Source: Streptococcus sp. HMSC078D09 (GTDB lineage Bacteria > Bacillota > Bacilli > Lactobacillales > Streptococcaceae). Taken from it: a stretch of 64,000 bases of DNA. Shown here one piece after another: positions 1-8,145 of this stretch. The notes under the pieces were generated by a model. The model was not told where the DNA came from. It ran no database searches and worked only from the letters and a program-made list of their open reading frames with translations. How positions within the stretch are numbered: position 1 is the stretch's first letter; every line of letters starts with the position of its first letter. The stretch lies in the NCBI RefSeq assembly GCF_001813675.1, contig NZ_KV813675.1:253722-317721 (forward strand). Reading direction: 5' to 3'. Made by a program: the position numbers and the translations under genes.

Positions 1-28
1 GCTAGGACTTTTGTCCCAGCCTCTTATT
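1..28. repeat. Edge of dispersed hairpin repeat, 3' of rsmG
   Basis: The first bases form the hairpin GGACTTTTGTCC inside GCTAGG/CAGCCTC. The same hairpin opens the full-length repeat at 47525 and closes the copy at 56081. It lies just past the rsmG stop codon, where it can act as a terminator for rsmG. The rest of the element, if present, lies outside the window. Confidence 0.6.
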
Positions 29-59
29 TGACTTTATCCGCTTGGCCCTTTGTATCTTA

Positions 60-773
60 CTACAATGGGCGCTTATTGGGCATGCCTGCTTTTCTTGGGT
101 ATTTATTGGGGGTTTCTTTTTTCTTTTCTACAAGAGTGATATAGCGTGGATCCCCGTTTGGCAATTCATACTGTAGATTGTCTTCAACCTTACTAAATAG
201 CAGGTTGAGGGCATTTTTGGCTTCTTCTAACTCTTCTGGAGCATTGCTGGCCTTGAGAGCAAGAAGCCGTCCCCCTACTTTCAGGTAAGGGATGGTCAGT
301 TCAGAGAGGACTTGCATGCGGGCAACAGCGCGGGCAGTTACGATATCAAATTGGGCACGAAAAGCCTTGTCTTGCGCAAAGTCCTCCGCACGTCCATGGT
401 AGAAATGAACTCCGCTCAAACCTAACTCTTCAGCCAGCAAGTGGAGAAAATTGATCCGCTTATTGAGGGAATCAATGATGGTGACATCCAGCTCAGGAAA
501 TAGGATCTTCATTGGTAGGCTCGGAAAGCCGGCGCCAGCACCGATATCCAAGAGGCGGATAGGTTGATTTTCGATCAAACCTTGTAAAATGGGTGCGATC
601 GAATCATAAAAATGCTTGAGATAGACTTCGTCTTTTTCGGTGATGGCAGTGAGATTAATCTTTTCATTCCATTCCACGAGGAGCTCAAAATAGCGTTCGT
701 ATTGCTCTTTTTGACGATCAGTTAATGGAAAGCCGAGTTCGGCTAAACGGACATAAAATTCTTCTGGTTTCAT
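60..773 (-). CDS. rsmG: 16S rRNA (guanine-N7) methyltransferase RsmG
   Basis: RsmG (GidB) uses S-adenosylmethionine to methylate N7 of a conserved guanine, G527 in E. coli numbering, in the 530 loop of 16S rRNA. The 237-residue product is the usual family length. It has the SAM-binding loop [12 protein letters not shown] at about residues 74-85 and the family segment TARAVARM at about 146-153. Loss of this gene gives low-level streptomycin resistance in several bacteria (established knowledge). The gene is monocistronic here and divergent from lemA, with 70 bp between them. It ends next to a hairpin repeat at the window edge. The C-terminal tail after VEKKK is Lys/Pro-rich and probably not conserved. 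Confidence 0.95.
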   Translation of the reverse strand: MKPEEFYVRLAELGFPLTDRQKEQYERYFELLVEWNEKINLTAITEKDEVYLKHFYDSIAPILQGLIENQPIRLLDIGAGAGFPSLPMKILFPELDVTIIDSLNKRINFLHLLAEELGLSGVHFYHGRAEDFAQDKAFRAQFDIVTARAVARMQVLSELTIPYLKVGGRLLALKASNAPEELEEAKNALNLLFSKVEDNLQYELPNGDPRYITLVEKKKETPNKYPRKAGMPNKRPL

Positions 774-843
774 GCTTTTATTTTACCACAAAATAAGGGA
801 AATTTGATATACTGGTAGAAAGAAATGAAAGGAATTCAATAAA

Positions 844-1404
844 ATGATTTGGATTATTCTTGGGATCATTGTGGTCCTTGTGTTGATTGTAGTAGGAGTT
901 TACAACGGTTTGGTGAAAAGCCGCATGCAAACTCGTGAAGCATGGAGTCAAATTGATGTGCAATTGAAACGTCGGAATGACTTGATTCCAAACTTGATCG
1001 AAACCGTTAAAGGCTATGCCAAGTACGAAGGAGATACACTAGCAAAAGTGACTCAACTTCGCCAACAAGTAGCGCAAGCTTCTTCACCTGCAGAAGCAAT
1101 GGCAGCCAGTGATGCTCTTTCACGCCAAGTAGCAGGCATCTTTGCGGTGGCTGAAAATTACCCAGACTTGAAAGCCAACACCAACTTCATGCAATTGCAA
1201 GAAGAATTGACCAATACAGAAAACAAAATTTCTTATGCTCGTCAATTGTACAATAGTGTCACAAGCAACTACAATGTCAAGTTGGAAACTTTCCCAACAA
1301 ACGTGATTGCTGGTATGTTTGGCTTCAGACAAGCCGAATTCCTTCAAGTGCCTGAAGAAGAAAAAGCTGTACCAAAGGTGGATTTTAGCGGATTAGGAGA
1401 CTAA
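844..1404 (+). CDS. lemA: LemA family protein
   Basis: The 186-residue protein has one N-terminal membrane helix at about residues 2-23 ([17 protein letters not shown]). A mostly helical domain follows, with the LemA signature region around [20 protein letters not shown] (residues 41-60). The biochemical function of LemA proteins is not established; they are membrane proteins with an exposed helical bundle. The gene is followed after one base by htpX, so the two are surely co-transcribed. The lemA-htpX pair is conserved in streptococci, which suggests a role in membrane protein quality control. The start ATG at 844 follows the SD-like AAAGGAATTC. Confidence 0.9.
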   Translation: MIWIILGIIVVLVLIVVGVYNGLVKSRMQTREAWSQIDVQLKRRNDLIPNLIETVKGYAKYEGDTLAKVTQLRQQVAQASSPAEAMAASDALSRQVAGIFAVAENYPDLKANTNFMQLQEELTNTENKISYARQLYNSVTSNYNVKLETFPTNVIAGMFGFRQAEFLQVPEEEKAVPKVDFSGLGD

Positions 1405-1405
1405 T

Positions 1406-2302
1406 ATGCTCTTTGACCAAATTGCAAGCAATAAAAGGAGAACCTGGATTCTCCTTATTGCTTTTTTCATACTCTTGGCCCTCATCGGAGCAGCCGTTGG
1501 CTACCTCTGGTTAGGCTCCTCCCTTGGTGGCGTCATTCTAGCTTTGATTATTGGTGGAATCTATGCCTTTAGCATGATTTTCCAATCCACGGAAGTTGTC
1601 ATGCGGATGAACGGGGCGCGTGAGGTAACGGAAGAGCAAGCTCCTCAGCTCTACCATATTGTCCAAGATATGGCTATGGTAGCTCAGATTCCCATGCCTC
1701 GGGTCTATATTGTGGATGATCCTTCGATGAATGCATTTGCGACAGGGTCCAATCCTCAAAATGCTGCTGTTGCAGCAACGACAGGTCTTCTGGCTGTGAT
1801 GAACCGTGAGGAATTGGAGGGAGTCATCGGACACGAAGTCAGCCATATTCGCAATTACGATATTCGCATCTCTACGATTGCAGTGGCCCTTGCCAGTGCC
1901 ATCACCATGCTTTCTAGCATTGGTGGCCGGATGATGTGGTGGGGCGGTGGCCGTAGCCGGGACGATGATCGAGAAGGTAGCGGTGGTTTGGAGATTGTTA
2001 TGTTGATCCTTTCCTTGCTTGCCATCGTTTTAGCGCCATTAGCAGCGACCTTGGTCCAGTTAGCCATTTCTCGTCAACGGGAGTTCCTAGCAGATGCTTC
2101 AAGTGTTGAATTGACGCGGAATCCTCAAGGGATGATCAATGCTTTGTTAAAGCTAGACAATAGCGAACCCATGCAACGACATGTTGATGATGCGAGCAGT
2201 GCTCTTTTTATCAACGATCCTAAAAAAGAATCCGGATTGCAAAAACTCTTTTATACCCACCCACCCATTGCTGAGCGGGTGGCTCGCCTAAGAAAAATGT
2301 AA
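1406..2302 (+). CDS. htpX: Zinc metalloprotease HtpX homologue
   Basis: HtpX is a membrane-embedded M48-family zinc protease that degrades misfolded membrane proteins. The 298-residue product has two N-terminal membrane helices (about residues 13-35 and 37-57), the zinc-binding motif HEVSH at about 143-147 with its catalytic Glu, two more hydrophobic segments near 157-170 and 195-222, and the third-ligand region REFLADASS at about 225-233. The length is typical. It starts one base after the lemA stop. A hairpin terminator with a short T run begins seven bases after its stop codon. Confidence 0.95.
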   Translation: MLFDQIASNKRRTWILLIAFFILLALIGAAVGYLWLGSSLGGVILALIIGGIYAFSMIFQSTEVVMRMNGAREVTEEQAPQLYHIVQDMAMVAQIPMPRVYIVDDPSMNAFATGSNPQNAAVAATTGLLAVMNREELEGVIGHEVSHIRNYDIRISTIAVALASAITMLSSIGGRMMWWGGGRSRDDDREGSGGLEIVMLILSLLAIVLAPLAATLVQLAISRQREFLADASSVELTRNPQGMINALLKLDNSEPMQRHVDDASSALFINDPKKESGLQKLFYTHPPIAERVARLRKM

Positions 2303-2308
2303 AGAAAG

Positions 2309-2337
2309 AGGCTGGGCAGTTTTTGCCCAGCCTTTGA
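2309..2337. terminator. Terminator after lemA-htpX
   Basis: A 9-bp stem AGGCTGGGC/GCCCAGCCT with a 7-base loop, followed by TTT. It resembles the GAGGCTGGGAC hairpin that borders the dispersed repeats, so it may be a diverged member of the same family. Confidence 0.75.
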
Positions 2338-2476
2338 TGTTTGATAGAGATAACTGTAGGACGCAGTGGTTGCTTTCTACAAGCACTACTTTGAGATGGG
2401 GGAAAAGATTTTCCAAGAAAATTTCCTAAGTCTTTGTTTCCTTTATCAGTAACCTCCAATAGTCTTACTGGTAATT
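2338..2476. repeat. Partial copy of dispersed repeat between convergent genes
   Basis: This gap between htpX and the convergent CYTH gene carries the 17-mer GTAGGACGCAGTGGTTG at 2356-2372. The same 17-mer occurs in the full repeat at 47525-47700 and, with two mismatches, inverted at 55907-56081. Together with the hairpin at 2309 it looks like a decayed relative of that element. An ORF can be drawn on the minus strand across it, but it runs into the htpX terminator and gene end, so I do not call it. Confidence 0.5.
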
Positions 2477-3034
2477 TCAATTACGTCCACTTTTTTCTCT
2501 CATTAATTGGACATAACCCTTTGTTTCTATTTTTGAATTTAAAAACGAGAACTCTCCGCACATTTTATCATAAAAATGATTATAATCTTCTTGAGAAAAA
2601 TCTCCTAAAATCTCTATTTCAAGATAAAATCCAAGACCATCAATCTTATCTAGATTAATCGTTTTATTTTCTAGAGCATTATGGTAAGTCTTTCTGTATT
2701 TACTTATTGTGAAGACATTTGAAAAACCGGTTTGCAACATCTTCCTTACAAATTCTAATTTTTCAGACTCCAACTCTATTTCACTTTCATTCCACATTCC
2801 TTGTTTTATTGTATCTTTTCTTGTGAAAATACATGATATATTGTCATCTTCTTGACGAATCCTATAAATAAAACTTCCTACCTCATCATTTTCAAATTCT
2901 TTTCCTTTTGCTTTAAAATATTCATCAACTTGCTTATTTTCACACTTAAATTTATATTGTTTTTCTAAATATGAAATAGCCTTATTATAATCTCCCTCAT
3001 CATTGAGTGCGAATCTAACTTCTAATTCATTCAT
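2477..3034 (-). CDS. CYTH-domain protein (CyaB-like, putative triphosphate-binding)
   Basis: The 185-residue protein shows the pattern of the CYTH superfamily, whose members (class IV adenylate cyclases, thiamine triphosphatases) bind triphosphates in a beta-tunnel. An N-terminal acidic pair ELEVRF (residues 3-8) takes the place of the usual ExExK. Alternating charged strands follow: RIRQED, IFTRKD, ESEIELE, KYRKTY and then GLGFYLEIEILG. The substrate cannot be told from the sequence. The gene is clearly more AT-rich than its neighbours and sits with an orphan gene tail just upstream, which suggests acquisition as part of a larger island later reduced by deletion. It overlaps that tail by 8 bases. 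The family call is by pattern only. Confidence 0.7.
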   Translation of the reverse strand: MNELEVRFALNDEGDYNKAISYLEKQYKFKCENKQVDEYFKAKGKEFENDEVGSFIYRIRQEDDNISCIFTRKDTIKQGMWNESEIELESEKLEFVRKMLQTGFSNVFTISKYRKTYHNALENKTINLDKIDGLGFYLEIEILGDFSQEDYNHFYDKMCGEFSFLNSKIETKGYVQLMREKSGRN

Positions 3035-3197
3035 TTATTTTACCTCTCAATTCTTCAATGGATGGAGTCTCTTTAAATTCACTCAGTCTATAGTAAACTT
3101 CTAGAGATGTTTTATAAACACAAAGCTTAATGTTATAATTATCAAGCAAATTTTTTAATCGTATTCCATAAAAACATTTACTGCATCTGCATTTTCC
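3027..3197 (-). pseudogene. C-terminal remnant of a lost gene upstream of the CYTH gene
   Basis: An open frame of 56 codons ends in TGA 8 bases inside the CYTH gene and is preceded by an in-frame TAG at 3198-3200. It has no ATG or GTG; the only TTG lies in the middle. The translation is protein-like, ending YYRLSEFKETPSIEELRG then KINE, with a Cys-rich beginning (KCRCSKCFYG). The overlap with the next gene is typical of an operon partner. I read it as the 3' end of a gene whose front was deleted; its identity is unknown. The AT-rich bases 3198-3267 hold nothing else I can recognise. Confidence 0.5.
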
Positions 3198-3267
3198 CTA
3201 ATTATACAATATATAAATATATCATGCAAGTGTTTTTAAATCTGTATTTTAACCCTATCTTACTAAT

Positions 3268-4485
3268 TTATTTGCTAGACAAGAGGACGGTGCCGAAACC
3301 AAGGATGGCAAAGATTCCCCACGCTAGGGGAAGGCTCCAGATAGCTAGACTAGAAAAGAGAGCTGTCCCAAGTGGCATGGCAAAGCTGACCATCAGTCCA
3401 AAAAAGCTAGAGGTAGAAGCTAATTTTTCAGCGGGTAATTTGCTCATTAAAAGACTGGAAACTTTTGGGTTGATTTTTGCTACAAGATAACCAAGGAAAG
3501 TGATGAGTAGAAGGGAAAGAATGTCCCAGTGTACCAGGATATTTGTGAGCCCAAGCATGGTCAGCCCACCTGCGATCCACAGGAGGGTATGGTGGAGCGA
3601 TTGCTTGGAAAAATAATCGTGGGGTGTCAGGCTAGCCCAGACCATACTTAAAATAGTCACTGCCTCTAAGATCAAGAGGGATTGGCTAAAGCTCAACTGA
3701 AAGAAGGGGGAGTGAAGTAGTTGCAAATTGTAGATACCTGAGATGGATCCCCCCAGGGCATTGATGAGAACCAATGAGAAGAGCAACTTGCCAAAGTGGT
3801 GAACCTCCTCATCTGCAAAAATACTTTTGGCGTTCTGGTACATCTCTTGGCATTCGTGTACCAAAGAATTCTTACTTTTGGGCTCAATGACGGGATCATG
3901 TGTCAGCTGCTTTTTTCTAATCAAGAGACAGGTAGAAGACAGGAGAAAAGTCACTGCATTGATCGAAGCGACCAGGGCAAAATTTTGATGGCTGATAGCT
4001 AGCAGCCAAACTCCTAGAGCTTGTCCAGAAATCGAACAGACCATACTAAGCAGTTGGTTGAAGGAATAAGCCTCCATTAAATCCTCGTCTGGGATGTTCT
4101 TTTTCATGATAGGGAGTTGCAAGCCTCCGCGATAATCACTCAAACAATCTGAAATAATGTTTAAAAAGCAAACAATCGAAAAGGCTAGGTAACCCGGAAT
4201 CTCGGTCATGAGAGCAATAAGGATGAAGAGGATAGCTTGAAGATAGCCAATGCGGATCAACCAGTTAGCTTTTTTCTTCGTGCGGTCAGCCTTCATCCCA
4301 ACAAAAATGGTAAAGAGGCTAGGAATAAATACAATGAGATTGGCAATGCCAACTGCTAGGCTCGGTTGCGGCATACTGGCAGCAAATACGACAAAGACCA
4401 AATTGTAGATGGCAGCGCCAAGGGTATTTAAAAAGCGTGAAAGACTAAGTAAGGCAAAAATCTTATTACGGACTAAGAGTTTCAT
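3268..4485 (-). CDS. MFS transporter (Mef-like drug efflux family)
   Basis: The 405-residue protein has about 12 hydrophobic segments and the cytoplasmic loop motif GMKADRTKKK at about residues 62-71, a version of the MFS loop 2-3 motif GxxxDRxxRR. Overall it resembles the proton-driven exporters that include macrolide efflux proteins. The substrate is unknown. Its ATG overlaps the stop of the 58-codon ORF upstream as ATGA, so the two are translationally coupled. The nearest upstream gene on the strand is an Rgg regulator, suggesting a regulator-exporter module. No terminator is obvious at its 3' end. Confidence 0.8.
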   Translation of the reverse strand: MKLLVRNKIFALLSLSRFLNTLGAAIYNLVFVVFAASMPQPSLAVGIANLIVFIPSLFTIFVGMKADRTKKKANWLIRIGYLQAILFILIALMTEIPGYLAFSIVCFLNIISDCLSDYRGGLQLPIMKKNIPDEDLMEAYSFNQLLSMVCSISGQALGVWLLAISHQNFALVASINAVTFLLSSTCLLIRKKQLTHDPVIEPKSKNSLVHECQEMYQNAKSIFADEEVHHFGKLLFSLVLINALGGSISGIYNLQLLHSPFFQLSFSQSLLILEAVTILSMVWASLTPHDYFSKQSLHHTLLWIAGGLTMLGLTNILVHWDILSLLLITFLGYLVAKINPKVSSLLMSKLPAEKLASTSSFFGLMVSFAMPLGTALFSSLAIWSLPLAWGIFAILGFGTVLLSSK

Positions 4486-4658
4486 AAGCCTTCCTCCTTC
4501 ACGTGATCAGTTGCTAGGACTTGTTTGATAGATCGAACGATCTGTTTGAAGAGGTCTAGTTTCTCATCATCAGAGAGAAGAAGTTCCTGATCCTTCAGAT
4601 AAACGCTAGTATGTGAGAGAAGAAAGCGGAGGAAGTGGTTTTTTAGTTTGGTCATCAT
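4482..4658 (-). CDS. Small 58-residue ORF coupled to the MFS exporter
   Basis: The reading frame starts with tandem ATGs (4658 and 4655) after an AAGAAGG-type ribosome site. It encodes 58 residues beginning MMTKLKNHFLRFLLSHTSVY and ending HVKEEGL. The stop codon overlaps the MFS start as ATGA, which argues for real translation. The product is charged and probably helical, with no signal peptide or membrane helix. I do not recognise the family. From the context (Rgg regulator, exporter) it could be an immunity-type or accessory protein, but that is a guess. Confidence 0.55.
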   Translation of the reverse strand: MMTKLKNHFLRFLLSHTSVYLKDQELLLSDDEKLDLFKQIVRSIKQVLATDHVKEEGL

Positions 4659-4722
4659 GGGAAGAACCTTCTTTCTTTACTTGATAGTCCTATTGTAAAC
4701 CTAAAAAGCAAGAAAAAATTAA

Positions 4723-4740
4723 TGTTGCATATTTTCAACA
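4723..4740. promoter_or_regulatory. Candidate operator upstream of small ORF-MFS unit
   Basis: The imperfect palindrome TGTTG-8 nt-CAACA lies between rgg and the small ORF-MFS unit. It is upstream of a plausible -10 (TACAAT on the minus strand, near 4695). Its position and symmetry make it a candidate Rgg binding site; nothing in the sequence proves it. Confidence 0.3.
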
Positions 4741-4770
4741 AAAACTCACAGAGTAGATCTGTGAGTTTTT
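4740..4770. terminator. Terminator of rgg
   Basis: A perfect 12-bp stem AAAAACTCACAG/CTGTGAGTTTTT with a 7-base loop. It overlaps the rgg stop codon and ends in a T run on both strands. Confidence 0.85.
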
Positions 4771-5629
4771 AGGATTTATTGATCAGTTCTTGCAGGCCCT
4801 GTTTGTAGTAGTTGGCACTGTCCTTACAATCCAGAATAGAGAGAACCTGGATGGCCTGTTCCATCTTTTCAAGACCGATTTCTTTTTCTCCCTTTCGATA
4901 GAGAAATTCTCCTTTGGCGTAGAGATAAACCGTCCGATGGTAGGCTTCATTTTCGGAGTAAAAGTGGTCCTTGATCAACTGATCAAAATAGGTTGCATCT
5001 TCAAATTCATTTGAACTAATGGCCAGAAAGAAGCCATTAAGAAAAATAGAGTTAAGGGCAGGACGAGAGGAATCTAGGAGAAGCTTGAAATCCTCCCTTT
5101 GGACCAACTCCTCTGTGTATTGTCGATAGAGGCGACTAGAGAAAAGTGGAGAGGTCAGAGAGAACAGGTTCAATTCAAAATTTCCCCAGATCATGACAGA
5201 GAAGAGATAATCATGGAGGAAATCCAGTTCCTCTTGGCTAGCGGTGAGCTCCACCTCAGGATAGAAGCCAAGCATTTGGGCCTTGAGAATAATGCTGGCT
5301 AAGAGGTCTTCTTTTTTGTGATGTTTCTGATAGGCTAGCTGGTAAGTTTGGTACAAGGCTTGGTCGTGTTCCAAGCTCATGTTTTCATAGTGCTCTTTCA
5401 ACAATTTGGGAATAAAAGAGTGCTGATCGATTCCAGCTAGATGAGAAAACTCACTGAGGCTGGTTTTGATCTGTTGAAGGGCCTGAAAAAACCGTTGCGT
5501 GGTCAGGTCATTTTCTCCTCTTTCAAATCGCGACAGCATAGAGCGCGAAAATTCGCCACCCGTAGCTTCCTCTAAAGAGATGTGGCGACTTTCACGTATT
5601 TGCCGAAAAACTGCTCCGATTTCTTTCAT
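4769..5629 (-). CDS. Rgg/GadR/MutR family transcriptional regulator
   Basis: Rgg proteins have an N-terminal XRE helix-turn-helix and a C-terminal TPR-like repeat domain that in many members binds short peptide pheromones. Here the HTH spans about residues 3-60 (IGAVFRQIRESR, then SRSMLSRFERGENDL) and the helical C-domain fills the rest of 286 residues, the family size. I place the start at 5629, where AGGAG sits 5 bases upstream of ATGAAAGAAATC; a further in-frame ATG at 5650 lacks a ribosome site. No obvious SHP-type hydrophobic peptide gene lies beside it. The likely target is the small ORF-MFS unit downstream (inference). Confidence 0.85.
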   Translation of the reverse strand: MKEIGAVFRQIRESRHISLEEATGGEFSRSMLSRFERGENDLTTQRFFQALQQIKTSLSEFSHLAGIDQHSFIPKLLKEHYENMSLEHDQALYQTYQLAYQKHHKKEDLLASIILKAQMLGFYPEVELTASQEELDFLHDYLFSVMIWGNFELNLFSLTSPLFSSRLYRQYTEELVQREDFKLLLDSSRPALNSIFLNGFFLAISSNEFEDATYFDQLIKDHFYSENEAYHRTVYLYAKGEFLYRKGEKEIGLEKMEQAIQVLSILDCKDSANYYKQGLQELINKS

Positions 5630-5833
5630 GAATTCTCCTCTATCTAACATTGCTCAATGCCCTAGCCAGTGACCCTCTGTTGTCCAAGAGATGGTGGGAC
5701 CTTGTGTACAACACCAATTGGCCTAGTTACTGTATCTTTTTTCATGATTATAACAAATTTTTGAGGAGACTTCTTGGTTGAGGGGCAGCTTCATGATATA
5801 CTAGTAGTATCTAGAAGATTTGAGGACAAAAGA

Positions 5834-6373
5834 ATGAACTTATATACACAAGAAATCCGTAAAAATCCTGAAGGACTAGCTTTTGATCAAGAGTTGGATT
5901 TGTTAAAGGATCTGCAAAAGCGTAATTCAGAAATTCTTGATTTAAAGAATGTGACAGCGACAGGACGAGTAGCCTATGATACAGGCCTCTATGTCTTGGA
6001 TTACCAGTTGAGCTACACCATCGTTTTGGCATCTAGCCGAAGCATGGAGCCTGTTGAGCTTCAAGAGAACTATCCTGTAACAGAGGTGTTTGCGGAGGAT
6101 GTACAGTCTGACGCAGATATCGAGGCCCTAGAGGAAGACTTGATCCTTCCAATCGAAGGTGGGAAGATTGACCTGAGTGAGAGTGTAGCGGATAATATTC
6201 TGCTCAATATTCCTCTCAAGGTTCTCACTCCAGAAGAAGAGGCTGGACAAGGTTTTATCGAAGGCAATGATTGGAAAATCCTGTCCGAAGAAGAATACCA
6301 AGCCGCTCAAGCGATCAAGAAAGAAGAAAACAGTCCTTTCGCTGGTCTAAATGGCTTGTTTGATGAAGAATAA
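5834..6373 (+). CDS. YceD/DUF177 family protein
   Basis: A 179-residue acidic protein of the YceD (DUF177) family, members of which are linked to 23S rRNA/large ribosomal subunit accumulation in E. coli. It begins MNLYTQEIRKNPEGLAFDQ and has the central segment TGRVAYDTGLYVLDYQLSYT. I choose the ATG at 5834, preceded by TTGAGGACAAAAGA; the frame stays open upstream to a GTG at 5774, but homologues begin at this position. In many Firmicutes the gene precedes rpmF; here it stands alone, followed by a terminator and the flotillin gene. It lacks the Cys motif that some DUF177 proteins carry. Confidence 0.85.
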   Translation: MNLYTQEIRKNPEGLAFDQELDLLKDLQKRNSEILDLKNVTATGRVAYDTGLYVLDYQLSYTIVLASSRSMEPVELQENYPVTEVFAEDVQSDADIEALEEDLILPIEGGKIDLSESVADNILLNIPLKVLTPEEEAGQGFIEGNDWKILSEEEYQAAQAIKKEENSPFAGLNGLFDEE

Positions 6374-6410
6374 GCTAGAGATTGCATTTGATAAATTTAG
6401 ACATAAATAC

Positions 6411-6442
6411 AGGTCTTTTCTTTGAGGAAAGGCCTTCTTTTG
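6411..6442 (+). terminator. Terminator after yceD
   Basis: A 10-bp stem AGGTCTTTTC/GGAAAGGCCT containing G-U pairs, followed by TCTTTT. It is directly upstream of the TATACT -10 of the flotillin gene. Confidence 0.6.
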
Positions 6443-6497
6443 ATATACTAGGATTAATAAACAACAGAGGGGAGACCTCTAAAAAAGGAGAAAAAGT

Positions 6498-7976
6498 ATG
6501 GATACTTTATTTATTCCAGGTTGGTTGATTACTTTTGTAATCGTAGCCATTCTTGTATTGATCTTGTTGGTCAAAGGGTATGTCAACGCTAAACCCAACG
6601 AAGTCGTGGTCATTACAGGTCTTCGAAAACAACGTCACTTGCGTGGGAAAGCTGGCTTTATGATTCCCTTTGTCGAACAACGCTCTTATCTTGATATTGA
6701 GCAATTCTCGACAGATGTTCGGACGTCAGAAGCAGTCCCAACACTGGACTTCATTAACGTCCGTGCCGATGCAGCTGTTAAATTAAAAATTGGTACTACC
6801 GATGAAATGATTGCCCGGGCTGCAGAAAACTTCTTGAACTGGAATACGACAGATATTTCCAACTCTGTCCAAGATGTCTTGGAAGGAAACTTGCGGGAAG
6901 TGATCGGTCAGATGGAGCTCCGTAAGATGGTCAATGACCGTCAAGAGTTTGCCTCAAAAGTGCAGGACAACGTAGCACCAGACTTGGCTAAAATGGGTCT
7001 AGAAGTCATCGCCTTTACGGTTCAATCCTTCTCTGATGAAGGGGGAGTCATCGATAACCTCGGGATTGAAAATGTTGAAACCATTAAGAAAGATGCCTTG
7101 ATTGCCAAAGCCAAAGCAGAACGTGAACGCAAGGAAGTCGAAGCAGAACAAGATAAATTGGCTAACGACAAACGCGTCGCTGCCGATCTTGAAATTGCGC
7201 AGAAACAAAATGAACTGAAACTCAAACAAGCAGCCCTCAAGCAAGAAGCAGATATTGCCCAAGCAAAAGCGGATGCCGCTAAAGGGATTGAGGCAGAAGT
7301 GCAACGTCGTGAACAAGAGCGCGTGGCAGCCGAAGCTAATATCATGAAGCAGGAAAAAGAAGCGGAAGTCAAAGAGCGCGAAGTTAAGGTTCGTGAGCAA
7401 GAATTGGATGCCAATATCCGCAAACAAGCTGAAGCTGAAAAATATGCGCGTCAACAAGCTGCAGAAGCAGAATTGATCGAACGCCAACGCAAGGCGGAAG
7501 CAGAACTCTTCGAAACACAAAAAGAAGCCGAAGCTCGGAAAGCCCAAGCCGAAGCTGAGAAATTTGCTCAATTGCAAGAGGCCGAAGCTATTGAAGCCAA
7601 AGGTCGTGCCGAGGCTGAAGCCATTCGCTTGAAACTGGAAGCTGAAGCCAAAGGTTTGGACCAAAAGGCCGAAGCGATGAAGAAAATGCAAGAAGCAGCC
7701 ATTACTGAAATGGTCGTTGACAAGTTGCCTGAAATTGCGCGTGCTGTCGCAGAACCATTAACTAAGGTGGATAAGATCACCATGTACGGGGAAGGCAATG
7801 CTTCTAAGATGGTGGGCGATATTATGCAAAGTATCGACCAAGTCTCTCAAGGAGCTGGATTTGATATTCGTCAATTGCTAGCAGGAGCTCTTGGGGTCAA
7901 TATGACGGTCAACAAACTCAAAGAAGGAGAACAACCGGTCATTGAAGCAGAGGAGTTAGCTTCTAAAGAAGATTAG
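6498..7976 (+). CDS. Flotillin-like SPFH protein
   Basis: Flotillins organise membrane microdomains. The 492-residue product has one N-terminal membrane helix (about residues 5-25), an SPFH/band-7 domain (about 27-190, with KPNEVVVITGLRK), then about 230 residues of Ala/Glu/Lys-rich coiled coil (195-425) and a C-terminal oligomerisation part. This is the FloT/YqiK architecture and length. It is monocistronic: its own -10 (TATACT at 6444), a good SD (AAAGGAGAA) and a terminator downstream. No NfeD-type partner gene is adjacent, unlike the floT operons of bacilli. The biased coiled-coil codons create long antisense ORFs that are artefacts. Confidence 0.9.
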   Translation: MDTLFIPGWLITFVIVAILVLILLVKGYVNAKPNEVVVITGLRKQRHLRGKAGFMIPFVEQRSYLDIEQFSTDVRTSEAVPTLDFINVRADAAVKLKIGTTDEMIARAAENFLNWNTTDISNSVQDVLEGNLREVIGQMELRKMVNDRQEFASKVQDNVAPDLAKMGLEVIAFTVQSFSDEGGVIDNLGIENVETIKKDALIAKAKAERERKEVEAEQDKLANDKRVAADLEIAQKQNELKLKQAALKQEADIAQAKADAAKGIEAEVQRREQERVAAEANIMKQEKEAEVKEREVKVREQELDANIRKQAEAEKYARQQAAEAELIERQRKAEAELFETQKEAEARKAQAEAEKFAQLQEAEAIEAKGRAEAEAIRLKLEAEAKGLDQKAEAMKKMQEAAITEMVVDKLPEIARAVAEPLTKVDKITMYGEGNASKMVGDIMQSIDQVSQGAGFDIRQLLAGALGVNMTVNKLKEGEQPVIEAEELASKED

Positions 7977-7989
7977 TACCATTCTTAAG

Positions 7990-8027
7990 AAAGTGTCTGA
8001 GAACTGTTTCTCGGGCACTTTTGTTTT
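7990..8027 (+). terminator. Terminator after flotillin gene
   Basis: A 14-bp stem AAAGTGTCTGAGAA/TTCTCGGGCACTTT with a 4-base loop, followed by a T-rich tail. Confidence 0.85.
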
Positions 8028-8145
8028 GAAGATCAAATGACTTGCATGATCTTCTCCCTCTTGGAGAAGGCGGGAAGCTATTTTCTGCTTTCTTTTGAGG
8101 AGGAAAAATGGTAGAATAAAGGCAAACTATAAAGAGGAGTGTCAC

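Noticed and set aside
2220-2480. Minus-strand 86-codon ORF across the htpX end
   Set aside because: It runs through the htpX terminator and coding end and starts with TTG; the reading frame is explained by the repeat-like sequence.
2303-3267. Prophage or integrative element carrying the CYTH gene
   Set aside because: No integrase, attachment repeats or phage genes; only AT bias and a gene remnant are visible.
5640-5833. SHP-type pheromone gene next to rgg
   Set aside because: No short hydrophobic ORF with a ribosome site and the typical C-terminal signal was found in the divergent region.
6999-7691. Long minus-strand ORFs (230 and 133 codons) inside the flotillin gene
   Set aside because: They are the mirror of Ala/Glu/Lys-rich coiled-coil codons, with Phe/Leu/Ser-biased nonsense translations and no ribosome site.
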